From positions 1-44,613 of the forward strand of contig JAUXSD010000015.1 in assembly GCA_030681525.1 (NCBI GenBank): DNA of 44,613 nt, read 5' to 3'. Numbering within the stretch: position 1 is the first letter of the stretch; every line of letters starts with the position of its first letter. Source of the stretch: Solirubrobacteraceae bacterium. Lineage in GTDB: Bacteria; Actinomycetota; Thermoleophilia; Solirubrobacterales; Solirubrobacteraceae. The notes beneath the pieces were generated by a model. The model had not been told where the DNA came from and ran no database searches. It saw only the letters and a program-made list of their open reading frames with translations. Made by a program: the position numbers and the translations under genes. This document shows positions 30,111 to 39,155 of the stretch, piece after piece.

Positions 30111-32051
30111 GTGAGCTTTCGCAATCGCCTGACGCTGTTCTTCGTCCTCATCGTCATCGTGCCGATGCTCGCCGTCACGTTTCTTCTGTTCCGTCTCATC
30201 GACGAGAGCGAGCGGGGCCAGACGGCCGCGGCGATCGCCCAACAGCACAGCACCGCCAGCCAGCTCTTCGGTGAGCAGCGCCGCCTCGCCGCGGCGGCGC
30301 TGGCGGAGGTCGCCGGTGGGAGCGGCACGCCGGCGATCGAGGACTTCAGAAGCGCGTTGCAGGACGGCCGCCGCGGTCGCGCCCGGGCGCAGGCCGCCGC
30401 GCAGCGGATCATCGCCGGCCAGCGCGAGCTGCCCGTGTCGAGCCGGCGCATCGAGCGGATCGTGGTCGTCCGTGGCAGGGAGGTCATCGTCCAGGCCGGC
30501 GTGCGCACCGCGATCGCCCCGGCGATCGCGCCGGTCCAGTCGCGCAGCCGGCGCGACCTGGGCGACCTGGCCCTGTCGGTGACCGACGCCCCGACGTACG
30601 CCAAACGGGTGCGCACGCTGACGACCGAGAGCGACCGCACCGGCCTGCACGTCGTCGTCCTCAACGGCTCTCGCATCCTCGGTAGCACCCTGCCCACGGT
30701 CGACATCGAGGCGCTGGAGGCCGCGCGCAACGAGCCGCTGACGATCGACGACGTCGACTACCGCGTGCGGAGCTTCAGCGACGCGGGCGCCTTCACGAAC
30801 CAGAACGTCCGCGTGTTCACACTCGGCTCGCTGGCCGGCAACGCCGGATCGGCCTCCGACAACCGCACGTTCGCGGCCGCCATCCTGCTCGGCTTCCTGC
30901 TCCTGGCGCTGGCCTGCGCGATGCTCGTCTCGCGCACGCTGCAGCGCGAGATCGCCGGGTTTCTCACGGCGGCGCGCAAGCTCGCCGCCGGGGATTTCTC
31001 CGCCCAGGTGCCGACCACCGGCCGCGACGAGTTCGCCGCGCTCGGCGAGGAGTTCAACAAGATGTCCGGCGAGCTGGAGCGCCGGCTCGCCGAGCTCTCC
31101 CAGGAGCGCGGCCGCGTGCAGTCCTCGATGCGCCGTCTCGGCGAGGCCGTCGCCTCGAACCTCGACCGCGACGCGCTGCTGGAGCTCGTCGTACGCACCG
31201 CGGTCGACGGCGTCGGCGCCGACGCGGGTCGCGCATGCGTTCGCGTGAACGGAAGCGGCTCGCTCGAGGAGCGCTCGCGGGTCGGCAACCTCAACGGCTT
31301 CGAGACCGCGCTGCAGTCCGTCGAGACCGAGGCCCTGAGCAGCGGCAGCGCGCGCGAGACGACGCACGGCGCGACGACTGCGATCGCCCATCCGCTGCGC
31401 GGCGCCGACGCACTGCACGAGGTCGTCGGCGTCGTCTCGGTCGCGCGCAACGGCCGCTTCACCGCCGGCGACCGCGAGCTGTTCTCCTACCTCGCCGGCC
31501 AGGTCGCGCGCTCGATGGAGAACGTCGAGCTGCACGAGACGACCGCGCGCCGCTCGGTCACCGACGAGCTCACGGGGCTGTCGAACCGGCGCGCGTTCGA
31601 CGATGCGCTCGCGGCCGAGGTCGAGCGCGCCAAGCGCTTCGGCACGGACCTCGGGCTCGTGCTCATCGACATCGACGACTTCAAGCGCGTCAACGACACC
31701 TACGGCCATCCGCAGGGCGACGTCGTGCTGCGCGAGGTCGCGCGGGTGCTGCGCGACAGCTCGCGCGAGGTCGACCATCCGGCCCGCTACGGCGGCGAGG
31801 AGCTGGCCGCCGTCCTGCCCGGCACGGACCTCGAGGGCGCGTTTCAGCGTGCCGAGCGCATCCGCGAGGAGATTGCCCAGCTGCGCATCCCGCGCCTCGA
31901 CGGCAGCGGCTCGCTGAGCGTCACCGCGAGCTGCGGGGTCGCCATCGCGCGCGGCACGAGTGCCGATTCGCGCGGGCTCGTGCAGGCCGCGGACAGCGCG
32001 CTGTACGTGGCCAAGCGCAGTGGTAAGAACAAGTCTGTGCGGGCGAGGTAG
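30111..32051 (+). CDS. Membrane diguanylate cyclase (sensor-HAMP-GAF-GGDEF)
   Basis: A 646-residue sensor that makes cyclic di-GMP. Two membrane helices (~10-28, LTLFFVLIVIVPMLAVTFLLF; ~258-278, FAAAILLGFLLLALACAML) flank a ~230-residue outer sensor domain. A HAMP domain follows (~280-335), then a GAF domain (~350-475) and GGDEF (~480-640). The active site is RYGGEEL, a functional variant. A product-inhibition site RxxD (REVD) lies exactly five residues before GGEEL, so feedback inhibition is expected. No EAL or HD-GYP partner is in the window. Start is GTG with a -10 element just upstream. Confidence 0.93.
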   Translation: MSFRNRLTLFFVLIVIVPMLAVTFLLFRLIDESERGQTAAAIAQQHSTASQLFGEQRRLAAAALAEVAGGSGTPAIEDFRSALQDGRRGRARAQAAAQRIIAGQRELPVSSRRIERIVVVRGREVIVQAGVRTAIAPAIAPVQSRSRRDLGDLALSVTDAPTYAKRVRTLTTESDRTGLHVVVLNGSRILGSTLPTVDIEALEAARNEPLTIDDVDYRVRSFSDAGAFTNQNVRVFTLGSLAGNAGSASDNRTFAAAILLGFLLLALACAMLVSRTLQREIAGFLTAARKLAAGDFSAQVPTTGRDEFAALGEEFNKMSGELERRLAELSQERGRVQSSMRRLGEAVASNLDRDALLELVVRTAVDGVGADAGRACVRVNGSGSLEERSRVGNLNGFETALQSVETEALSSGSARETTHGATTAIAHPLRGADALHEVVGVVSVARNGRFTAGDRELFSYLAGQVARSMENVELHETTARRSVTDELTGLSNRRAFDDALAAEVERAKRFGTDLGLVLIDIDDFKRVNDTYGHPQGDVVLREVARVLRDSSREVDHPARYGGEELAAVLPGTDLEGAFQRAERIREEIAQLRIPRLDGSGSLSVTASCGVAIARGTSADSRGLVQAADSALYVAKRSGKNKSVRAR

Positions 32052-32054
32052 GCT
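32049..32054 (+). promoter_or_regulatory. -10 element made from the upstream TAG stop
   Basis: TAGGCT fits TANNNT and uses the diguanylate cyclase stop codon as its first three bases. Eight bases separate it from ATG 32063, suggesting a leaderless message for the Pro-rich protein. Confidence 0.4.
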
Positions 32055-32062
32055 TCGGCGAG

Positions 32063-33073
32063 ATGGGACTGCTGGACGACGCCATCCGTGAGCATCTCGA
32101 GCTCAAACGGCGGCGCGGTGCTGACGCCGGCGATATCTCCAGGGAGGAGAGCGAGGCGCTCGGGCCCGTTCGCCGTGGGCCCGACGGGGCACCGGACCTC
32201 TCCGACACGTTCGTGCCGCCCGGGATGGCCGACGAGGCTGCGCCGGCGCCGCCGCCCGACGAAGGCGACCAGACCTCCGTGCTCGGCCCGCCGCCCGCCG
32301 CGCCGCAGCCGCCGCCGTCCGCGCCCGCCTACGAGCGTCCGTCGCCGCCGTCCGCCGCGCCGCCGCCGTCCGCCTACGAGCCGGCCGAGCCGCCGCCGTC
32401 CGCCTACGAGCCGCCGGCGCCGCCGTCCTACGAGCCGACGGCCGGCGGCGCGGCCTACGAGCCGCCGCCCTCGCCGATCCACGAGCCGCCCCCCTCCACC
32501 CCCGCCGACGAGCGTCCGTCGCCGCCGGCCGCCGAGCCGCCGCCGTCCGCCTACGAGCCGGCCGAGCCGCCGCCGTCCGCCTACGAGCCGCCATCGCCGC
32601 CGCCCTCCGCCTACGAGCCGCCCGCTGCGCCGCCGGCCAAGCCCGATCACCCGTGGTTCGAACGCGCCGACGACGAACCCGCGACCTCGGCCTTCGAGCG
32701 CGAGCCGCACCCGGAGCCGGAACCCGAGCCCGACCACCCGTCGCTGCTCTCGCGTTTGCGCGTCGGTCGCAAGTCGAAGTCGCCGCCGCCGCCCGCCGCG
32801 GCGGAGTCGCCCGCGAGCTACGAGCCGCCGCCGCTGCCGGGCAGCTACGAGCCGGCGTCCCCGTACGAGCCCCCGCCGCCCTCGCCGCGGCCACCGGCCT
32901 CCCCCAGCTACGACGCGCCGGCACACCACGAGCCCGACATCGTCCCCGCCGACGACGAGGGCGAGGTCGAGGACGTGCTCGAGGAGACGCCGGACTTCCT
33001 CGAGGAGACGCCGGAGCACGACCGGCTCTGGTTCGAGCAGCGCCCCCCGCGCGACTTCGACTTCGACGACTGA
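32063..33073 (+). CDS. Pro-rich low-complexity cytosolic protein with conserved N-terminal segment
   Basis: A 336-residue protein without signal peptide or membrane helix. The first ~35 residues (MGLLDDAIREHLELKRRRGA) form a conserved helix that I recognise from Solirubrobacterales-type proteomes. Residues ~60-290 are disordered, made of Pro/Ser/Tyr/Glu repeats of the type PPPSAYEP, with at least ten Tyr-Glu-Pro or close variants. The last ~50 residues are acidic (EVEDVLEETPDFLEETPEHD) and end in an Asp/Phe-rich tail. The regular tyrosines suggest a scaffold or phosphorylation substrate, which is only a guess. An 83-bp segment is duplicated within it. Confidence 0.75.
   Translation: MGLLDDAIREHLELKRRRGADAGDISREESEALGPVRRGPDGAPDLSDTFVPPGMADEAAPAPPPDEGDQTSVLGPPPAAPQPPPSAPAYERPSPPSAAPPPSAYEPAEPPPSAYEPPAPPSYEPTAGGAAYEPPPSPIHEPPPSTPADERPSPPAAEPPPSAYEPAEPPPSAYEPPSPPPSAYEPPAAPPAKPDHPWFERADDEPATSAFEREPHPEPEPEPDHPSLLSRLRVGRKSKSPPPPAAAESPASYEPPPLPGSYEPASPYEPPPPSPRPPASPSYDAPAHHEPDIVPADDEGEVEDVLEETPDFLEETPEHDRLWFEQRPPRDFDFDD
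32333..32592 (+). repeat. 83-bp direct repeat inside the Pro-rich gene (32333-32415 and 32510-32592)
   Basis: Two nearly identical copies offset by 177 bp (59 codons), both in frame, each encoding two PPPSAYEP units. This is evidence of recent internal duplication. Confidence 0.8.
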
Positions 33074-33082
33074 CCGCCGCCG

Positions 33083-33937
33083 GTGCGCCGGCCCGTCACC
33101 TGGCTCGACGTCTTCACCGCGACGTTGCTGAGCGGCAACCAGCTTGCGGTCGTCCATGACGCTGACGGCCTCGACGACGCCACGATGCTCGCGTTCGCGC
33201 GCGAGACGCGGCTGTCGGAGACGACGTTCGTGCAGACGGCCGACCGCAACGGCGCGGACTACCGCAACCGGATCTGGACCATGGCCGGCGAGCTGCCGTT
33301 CGCCGGCCATCCCTCGCTCGGCACCGCCGTCGCCGTCGCGCGCGCCCGCGGGGAGACACACGCCGACTACGTCCAGCAGACGCCGGCCGGCCTGCAGCCG
33401 GTCGGCGTGCAGCTCGACGGCGACCGCGCGCGGGCGTCGATGCTGCAGGAGCCGGCGTCCTTCGGCTCCGCGGCGGCGGCCGCGGACGTGCTGGCGGCCG
33501 CCGGCCTGCGCGAGGGCGACCTGGATCCCGAGCTGGGACCGCTGGTCGTCTCGACCGGCGTCGCGCACCTCGTCGTCGGGCTGCGCGATCGCGCGGCCCT
33601 GGCCGGCGCCGCCGCCGAGCGGGCGCCGCTGCAGGCGCTGCTCGAGCCGCTGGAGGCCGTCCTGCTCTACCTCGTCGCCGTCGACGGCGACGTCGCCCAC
33701 GCGCGCGGCTTCTTCCTCGGTCCCGGCGGCGTCATCGAGGATCCCGCGACCGGCTCCGCCGCGGGTCCGCTGCTCGCCTACCTGCGCGCGCGCGGCGGGG
33801 CCGACGAGCTCACGGTGCACCAGGGCATCGAGATGGGCCGCCCGAGCCGGATCGACTGCGCGTGGGAGGACGACCGCCCGCGCGTGTCAGGCGACGTCGT
33901 CGTCGTGGGCGACGGCCACCTGCTGCTCGGCAACTGA
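33083..33937 (+). CDS. PhzF family isomerase-like protein
   Basis: A 284-residue member of the PhzF/diaminopimelate-epimerase-fold family. Signature segments: TWLDVFTATLLSGNQLAVV at the start, LSETTFV with the conserved catalytic Glu (~residue 45), FAGHPSLGTAVAVA and EDPATGSAAGPLLAYL in the second half. PhzF isomerises a dihydro-anthranilate in phenazine synthesis, but most members outside phenazine clusters have unknown substrates, and no phenazine genes are here. Starts on GTG. The last 51 bp overlap the converging ABC ATPase gene. Confidence 0.88.
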   Translation: MRRPVTWLDVFTATLLSGNQLAVVHDADGLDDATMLAFARETRLSETTFVQTADRNGADYRNRIWTMAGELPFAGHPSLGTAVAVARARGETHADYVQQTPAGLQPVGVQLDGDRARASMLQEPASFGSAAAAADVLAAAGLREGDLDPELGPLVVSTGVAHLVVGLRDRAALAGAAAERAPLQALLEPLEAVLLYLVAVDGDVAHARGFFLGPGGVIEDPATGSAAGPLLAYLRARGGADELTVHQGIEMGRPSRIDCAWEDDRPRVSGDVVVVGDGHLLLGN

Positions 33938-35032
33938 CCGCCCCGGCGGAGATCCGCCGTTCGTGCGCGGCAGCACCTCGGCCGGCCCCTCGATCCACGC
34001 CTGCACGCGGTCGCCCGGGTGCCATGCCGGGAAGCCCAGCCGCCGCGAGCAGATGACCTGCCCCGACTCCAGTCGCAGGCCGACGAGCTGGTCATGGCCG
34101 AAGAAGCGCCGCGAGACGACCTTCGCGTGCGCCGCGCTCGACGGGCCGCTGACCCCGATCGCGACGGACTCGGGTCGCACGAGCACGTCGCAGTCGCCGC
34201 TGACGTCGCCGGCCGGCAGGCTGCCCAGCTCGCAGCTCGCACGCCCGTCGGCGGCGTCGCCCGGCAGCACCTCGATGTCGCCGAGGAACTCGGCCATCCA
34301 GCGCGAGGCCGGGCGCAGGTAGACCTCCTCCGGCGTGCCGGCCTGCTCGACGCGACCGTCGCGCATGACCGCGACCGTCTCGGCGATGCTCATCGCCTCC
34401 TCCTGGTCGTGCGTGACGAACAGCGCCGTCACGCCCGCGGTGCGCAGGATCTGCGAGACCTCCTGGCGCAGGCGGTCGCGCAGGGAGGCGTCGAGGTTGG
34501 AGAACGGCTCGTCGAGCAGCACGAGGTCGGGCGTCGGCGCCAGCGCGCGGGCCAGCGCGACGCGCTGCTGCTGGCCGCCGGAGAGCTCGTGCACGGGGCG
34601 CTTTTCGGAGCCTGTCAGGCCGACGAGCTCGAGCGCCTCGCGGATGCGGCCGCCGTCCGGCTTGCGGCCCAGGCCATAGCCCACGTTGCCGGCGACGTCG
34701 AGGTGCGGAAACAGCGCGTAGTCCTGGAAGACCATGCCGATCCGGCGCTGCTCGGCGGGAACGAAGCGATCGGCGCTGGAGACGACGCGCCCGCCGACGA
34801 CGATCTCGCCCGCGTCGGGCCGCTCGAGCCCGGCGATGAGCCGCAGCGTCGTCGTCTTGCCGCAGCCCGACGGTCCGAGCACCGAGCACGTGCCGCCGGC
34901 GCGCAGCTCGAGGTCGGCGCCGTCGACCGCGCGCACGGCGCCGAACGACTTGCGCAGGCCGTGCAACCGCAGGCCGACGCACGGCGGTGTGAAGGCGCCG
35001 TTGCCGTTGCGGTTTGCGGTTGCCGCGCTCAT
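33887..35032 (-). CDS. fbpC: Ferric iron ABC transporter ATP-binding protein
   Basis: A 381-residue ATPase that powers ferric iron import. Walker A GPSGCGKTT, Q-loop VFQDYALFPHL, signature LSGGQQQRVALARAL, Walker B LVLLDEPFSNLD and switch VTHDQEEAM are all intact. The C-terminal ~140 residues form a TOBE-type regulatory region (LVRPESVAIGVSG). It is the last gene of an fbpA-fbpB-fbpC operon, two bases after fbpB. It overlaps the 3' end of the PhzF gene. Assignment to iron rests on the FbpA-like binding protein and the iron-box-like operator, as the ATPase alone would also fit sulfate or polyamine systems. Confidence 0.9.
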   Translation of the reverse strand: MSAATANRNGNGAFTPPCVGLRLHGLRKSFGAVRAVDGADLELRAGGTCSVLGPSGCGKTTTLRLIAGLERPDAGEIVVGGRVVSSADRFVPAEQRRIGMVFQDYALFPHLDVAGNVGYGLGRKPDGGRIREALELVGLTGSEKRPVHELSGGQQQRVALARALAPTPDLVLLDEPFSNLDASLRDRLRQEVSQILRTAGVTALFVTHDQEEAMSIAETVAVMRDGRVEQAGTPEEVYLRPASRWMAEFLGDIEVLPGDAADGRASCELGSLPAGDVSGDCDVLVRPESVAIGVSGPSSAAHAKVVSRRFFGHDQLVGLRLESGQVICSRRLGFPAWHPGDRVQAWIEGPAEVLPRTNGGSPPGRSVAEQQVAVAHDDDVA

Positions 35033-35034
35033 CC

Positions 35035-36654
35035 CTATGACCCCACGCTGCCCTTCTTGTCCAGAAGGTACAGCGGCGGCGCCGCGATGAGCAAAAGCAG
35101 CAACGCCGGGATCGCGCTCGCTTCGAAGAAGCCGAACGAGGTCTGGCGCCACACGTCGGTGGCCAGCGTGTCGAAGCCGATCGGCGCCAGCAGCAGCGTG
35201 GCGGGCAGCTCCTTGAGCGCGTGCAGGAACACGAGCGCCGCTCCGCCGAGCACGCCGCTGGCGACGAGCGGCGTCGTGATCGTGCGAAACACCGCCATCG
35301 GGCTGCGTCCGAGGCCACGCGCCGCCTCCTCCAGCCGCGGCGGCACCTGCAGCAGCGACGAGCTGACCGGGCTGACCGCGAGCGGCAGGTAGTGGATCGC
35401 CAGCGCGAAGACGAGCACGGCCAGCGTCTGGTAGAGCGGCAGCGCGACGCGCGTCGTGAAGAACACGAGCGCGAGCGCGACGACGATCCCCGGCAGCGCG
35501 TAGCCCGCGTAGCCGACGCGCTCGACCGCGCGGGTCACGTAGCTCGGGTAGCGCACGGCGAGCAGCGCGACGACGATCGCGGCGAGGCCGGCGGCCAGCG
35601 CGGCGAAGGCGGCGGCGAGCAGCGAGTTGCCGGCGTTCGCCATCAAGGTGCCGAGCTCGAGGCCGCTGGAGATCTGCTTCGTCGCCCAGTACGCCAGCAC
35701 GCCGACCGGCAGCACGAGCGCGACGCCGACGACCGTCGCGCAGAAGCCGAGCGCCGGCCAGCGCCAGCGCCCCAGCCGCACCGGCTCGAGCGGGCGCGGG
35801 GTGCCCGGCGTCGAGCGATGCAGCGCCCGCGCGGCGCGCACGCGGGCGTAGAGCGCGAACAGGACGAGCATCACGAGGACGAGCACCATGCCCAGCGCTG
35901 CCGCCTCCGTGCGCCCGAAGCCCGACTGGAAGGCGATGTAGATGTCGCGCGTGAACGAGTTGAAGCGCATGATCGAGACCGCGCCGAAGTCGCTCAGGGT
36001 GTAGAGCGCCACGAGCACGCTGCCGGCGCCGATGGCCGGCGCGAGCTGCGGCAGCACGACGGTGCGAAACACGTCGCGCTGCCCGCGCCCCATGACGCGG
36101 GCCGCCTCCTCCAGCGACGGGTCCATCCGGCGCAGCGCGCTGCGCAGCGGGATCAGCACGAGCGGATACGTGAACAGCGTCAGCACGAGGAAGGCGCCGG
36201 CGAAGCCGTAGATCGACGGCAGCCGCACGCCGAGCAGGTCGGCGAGCGCGCCGCGCGGGCCGAGCGCGGACACGAAGAGGTAGGCGCCGATGTAGCTCGG
36301 GATGACGAGCGGCAGGGTGGCGAGCGTGGCCCAGGTCCGCCGCCCGGGCAGGTCGGAGCGCACGGTCAGCCACGCGAGCGGGACGGCGATCGTCACCGCG
36401 GCGACCGTGACGGCCGCCGCCAGGCCGAGGCTGCGGGTGATGAGCCCGACCGTGCGGCCCGTCAGGATCGCGTCGAGCGCGGCCGAGAAGTCCTCGACGA
36501 CAGCGACGACGAGGTACAGCGCCGGCAGCGCGGACGCCAGGCCGATCGCCAGGCCGAGGCCGAGCAGGACGAGCGGCGGCCGGCGCACGCCGAGCACGCG
36601 CGCCGCCGACGGCAGTCGGCGGCCCAGCGCGCGTCCGGCAGAGGCGGCGGTCAC
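35035..36654 (-). CDS. fbpB: Ferric iron ABC transporter permease (two fused permease halves)
   Basis: A 539-residue inner-membrane permease with about twelve hydrophobic helices, made of two homologous halves as in FbpB/AfuB-type proteins. Each half has the EAA loop that contacts the ATPase: EEAARVMGRGQRDVFRTVVLPQLAPAI (~185) and EEAARGLGRSPMAVFRTITTPLVASG (~450). Starts on GTG, 13 bases after fbpA stops. Imports iron(III) handed over by FbpA. Confidence 0.9.
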   Translation of the reverse strand: MTAASAGRALGRRLPSAARVLGVRRPPLVLLGLGLAIGLASALPALYLVVAVVEDFSAALDAILTGRTVGLITRSLGLAAAVTVAAVTIAVPLAWLTVRSDLPGRRTWATLATLPLVIPSYIGAYLFVSALGPRGALADLLGVRLPSIYGFAGAFLVLTLFTYPLVLIPLRSALRRMDPSLEEAARVMGRGQRDVFRTVVLPQLAPAIGAGSVLVALYTLSDFGAVSIMRFNSFTRDIYIAFQSGFGRTEAAALGMVLVLVMLVLFALYARVRAARALHRSTPGTPRPLEPVRLGRWRWPALGFCATVVGVALVLPVGVLAYWATKQISSGLELGTLMANAGNSLLAAAFAALAAGLAAIVVALLAVRYPSYVTRAVERVGYAGYALPGIVVALALVFFTTRVALPLYQTLAVLVFALAIHYLPLAVSPVSSSLLQVPPRLEEAARGLGRSPMAVFRTITTPLVASGVLGGAALVFLHALKELPATLLLAPIGFDTLATDVWRQTSFGFFEASAIPALLLLLIAAPPLYLLDKKGSVGS

Positions 36655-36667
36655 CGGCGCTCCACGC

Positions 36668-37681
36668 CTACAGCGCCCCCGTGTCGCGCATGAGCTCCAG
36701 CGTGCCCCGCTGATCGCCGAGCTTGGCGAGATCGACGCGCGGCGACGGGATGTCCTCCAGCGGCGTGAGCTCCTCGGGCGCCTGCACGCCGGCCGCGAGC
36801 GGGTACTCCTTGGAGCTGTCGGCGAAGTAGGTCTGCGTCTCCTGCGAGAGCATCTGGCGCACGAAGGCCAGCGCCCGTTCCCTGTCCTCGCCGGCCGAGG
36901 CGAGCACGCCGACGCCGGCGACGTTGATGAGCGAGCCGAGGTCGTCGGGCGGGAAGTGCACCTTGACGGGGTAGTCGGGATCCTCCGCGACGGCCTCGGC
37001 GACGTAGTAGTGGTTGATCAGGCCGATATCGATCTCGCCCTCGGCGATGGCGTCACGCACGGGAATGTTCGAGTCATACACCTGGACGTCGTTGGCCACC
37101 ATCCCCTCGAGCCACTGCTTCGCGACGTCGTCGCCCTCGACGAGCCGCAGCGCGGTGATGTAGCCCTGCAGGGAGGCGTTCGTCGGCGCCCAGCCGACGC
37201 GCCCCTTCCACTTCTCGTCGGTGAGGTCCAGCGGCGAGTCGGGCAGTTCGGCCTCCCGCAGCTTCTCGCTATAGGCGATGATCCGCGAGCGCCCCGTGGT
37301 GCCGACCCAGCTGCCGGTCGCGGAGCGGTACTGCTTCGGGACCATCGCGAGGATGTCGGCCGGCAGCTTGGCCAGCAGACCCTGCTTCTCGACGGAGTCC
37401 AGGGAGCCGGCGTCCTGCGCGAAGAAGAGGTCGGCAGGCGAGTTCTGGCCTTCCTCGACGAGCGTCGCGGCGAGCGCCGGGCTGTCGCCGAAGCGCGTGC
37501 GGACTTCGGTGCCCGACGCGTCCTCGTACTGCTTGATCGCCGGGTTGATGATCGGGCCGATCCGCCCGCTGTACAGCGTGATCGCGTTGTCGCCCTCCGA
37601 CGACGAGGATCCGCAGGCCGGGAGTGCGACGAGCAGCGCCGCGAAGGCGGCGATCGCTGCGGGGTGGCGACGAACTACCAT
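36668..37681 (-). CDS. fbpA: Ferric iron-binding lipoprotein of ABC transporter
   Basis: A 337-residue extracytoplasmic solute-binding lipoprotein. Lipobox: LLVALPAC with Cys at ~23. The mature part reads NAITLYSGRIGPIINPAIKQYE and has INHYYVAEA, the Asn-His-Tyr-Tyr site whose tyrosines bind Fe3+ in FbpA-type proteins. A GGAGGAG ribosome site precedes ATG 37681. The promoter -10 (TAAGAT) overlaps a 14-bp palindrome resembling a DtxR/IdeR iron box at 37727-37740, so repression under iron-replete conditions is expected. First gene of the fbpABC operon. Confidence 0.92.
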   Translation of the reverse strand: MVVRRHPAAIAAFAALLVALPACGSSSSEGDNAITLYSGRIGPIINPAIKQYEDASGTEVRTRFGDSPALAATLVEEGQNSPADLFFAQDAGSLDSVEKQGLLAKLPADILAMVPKQYRSATGSWVGTTGRSRIIAYSEKLREAELPDSPLDLTDEKWKGRVGWAPTNASLQGYITALRLVEGDDVAKQWLEGMVANDVQVYDSNIPVRDAIAEGEIDIGLINHYYVAEAVAEDPDYPVKVHFPPDDLGSLINVAGVGVLASAGEDRERALAFVRQMLSQETQTYFADSSKEYPLAAGVQAPEELTPLEDIPSPRVDLAKLGDQRGTLELMRDTGAL

Positions 37682-37723
37682 GCTGGACTCTCCTCCTGGG
37701 TGATGCGGACGGCCTCGCGGCGC

Positions 37724-37740
37724 ATCTTAGGCCACCCTAA
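37724..37740 (-). promoter_or_regulatory. fbpA promoter -10 overlapped by iron-box-like palindrome
   Basis: The palindrome TTAGGCCACCCTAA is at 37727-37740. Read on the minus strand (GTTAGGGTGGCCTAAG) it agrees at 13 of 19 positions with the IdeR/DtxR consensus TTAGGTTAGSCTAACCTAA. The minus-strand hexamer TAAGAT (37729-37724) would be the fbpA -10, so a bound repressor would block it. It also lies 14 bases before the divergent GT-C gene start. Confidence 0.65.
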
Positions 37741-37754
37741 CGCCTGACGCCACG

Positions 37755-39155
37755 ATGCCCCGCCGACTGCTCCTCGCCGTTCTTGCCTGCACGGGCCTCG
37801 CCGCGGCCTCGCTGCTGGCCGCTGCCGAGCCCGTCTACGACGCCTGGGCCTGGCTCGTCTGGGGACGCGAGCTGACGCATCTGCGCATCGACCTGACGAC
37901 CGGTCCGTCGTGGAAGCCCCTGACGGTCATGCTCACGATGGCGCTCGCGCCGGCCGGCGACGCCGCGCCCGCCCTGTGGCTGGTCATCGTGCGAACGGCA
38001 TGGCTGCTGTCCCTCGTACTGGCCGCCGAGCTCGCCCACCACCTGACCGCCGGCCGGCCGCGGGCGCACCGGATCGCCGCCGCCGCGTTCGCCTCCGCGG
38101 CCCTCCTGCTGCTGTTCGACAACGTGACGCTGTGGGGACGTCAGGCCGCGGGCGGGATGTCCGAGCCGCTGCTCGTGGCGCTCGTGCTGGGCGCCGTGCG
38201 CGCTGCCCTCGCCGGCCGGCTGCGCGTGGCGCTCGTCCTCGGGGCGCTGGCCGCGCTGCTGCGGCCGGAGGCGTGGCCGCTGCTGGCGCTGTTCGGGCTG
38301 TGGTGCTGGCGCACCGAGCCGCGCGCGCGTCCGGTCGTCGCCGCGGTCGCCGTCGCGGTGCCCGCCCTGTGGTTCGCGCCCGAGCTGCTGGCCGACGGCG
38401 GGGGTGGCGCGGGCCGCGCGCAGCGCGACACGAGCGACCCGCTCGAGGCGCTGGGCCGCGCGGCGCTGCTGCCGCTGGCCGTCGCCTGGCCCCTGGCCCT
38501 GCTGGCGCTGCGCGGCGGCCGGGCCGCGCGCGTCCTCGCGGACGGCGCGCTCGCGTGGATCGCGGTCGTCGCGGCGATGACCACGATCGGCTTCGCGGGC
38601 CTGCCGCGCTTCATGGCGCCGGCGGCCGCGGTCGTATGCGTGCTCGGCGGCGCCGGGCTGGCCGAGCTGCTCGCTCACGTGCGCGCCGGCGCGCGCCCGC
38701 GCGCGGGAGCGCTCGCGGCCGGCCTGCTCGTGGCGCTGGGCGCCGGCGTCACCGCGGCGGGACTGGTCGATCGCGTCGCCGACGTGCCGCAGGCGTGGCG
38801 CGTCGCGGCCCGCGGCGAGGACGCCAACGACCGCCTGCGCCGGCTCGTGCGCCGGGTCGGCCGCGAGCAGCTGTTGCGCTGCGGCAAGCTGGCGACGAGC
38901 GACGCGCTCGTGCGCACCGCGCTGGCGTGGGAGCTCGACGTCGCGCTGTCGCAGGTCGTGGTCTTCGGCGCGCCATCACGCGCGTCGGGCGCGTTCGTCG
39001 TCGGCCTCGGCGCACCGCGGGACCTGCACGACGACGTTCGTGCGGCCGGGCGGCTGCTCGGCGTCAGCGGCGAGTGGCGCGCCTACTCGATCGGCTGCCC
39101 GGTGACCGCGAGCGCGTCGCCGCGCAGTGCCGGCGTCACGGGTGCGTCGCGGTAG
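37755..39155 (+). CDS. GT-C-type polytopic glycosyltransferase (putative)
   Basis: A 466-residue membrane protein with about nine to eleven hydrophobic helices over residues 5-340 and a ~120-residue C-terminal soluble part. The first outer loop has VYDAWAWLVWGREL, with acidic and Trp residues as in GT-C enzymes that use polyprenyl-phosphate sugars, and ALLRPEAWPLLALFGLW resembles their Arg-Pro-Glu motif. It would add a sugar to a glycan or lipid outside the membrane. Donor and acceptor are unknown. It is divergent from fbpA across a 73-bp gap containing an iron-box-like site, and its 3' end overlaps the FAD oxidoreductase gene by 73 bp on the opposite strand. Family assignment is moderate. 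Confidence 0.68.
   Translation: MPRRLLLAVLACTGLAAASLLAAAEPVYDAWAWLVWGRELTHLRIDLTTGPSWKPLTVMLTMALAPAGDAAPALWLVIVRTAWLLSLVLAAELAHHLTAGRPRAHRIAAAAFASAALLLLFDNVTLWGRQAAGGMSEPLLVALVLGAVRAALAGRLRVALVLGALAALLRPEAWPLLALFGLWCWRTEPRARPVVAAVAVAVPALWFAPELLADGGGGAGRAQRDTSDPLEALGRAALLPLAVAWPLALLALRGGRAARVLADGALAWIAVVAAMTTIGFAGLPRFMAPAAAVVCVLGGAGLAELLAHVRAGARPRAGALAAGLLVALGAGVTAAGLVDRVADVPQAWRVAARGEDANDRLRRLVRRVGREQLLRCGKLATSDALVRTALAWELDVALSQVVVFGAPSRASGAFVVGLGAPRDLHDDVRAAGRLLGVSGEWRAYSIGCPVTASASPRSAGVTGASR

Noticed and set aside
33083-33937. PhzF gene as part of a phenazine cluster
   Set aside because: No other phenazine genes nearby; most PhzF-like proteins are unrelated to phenazines.
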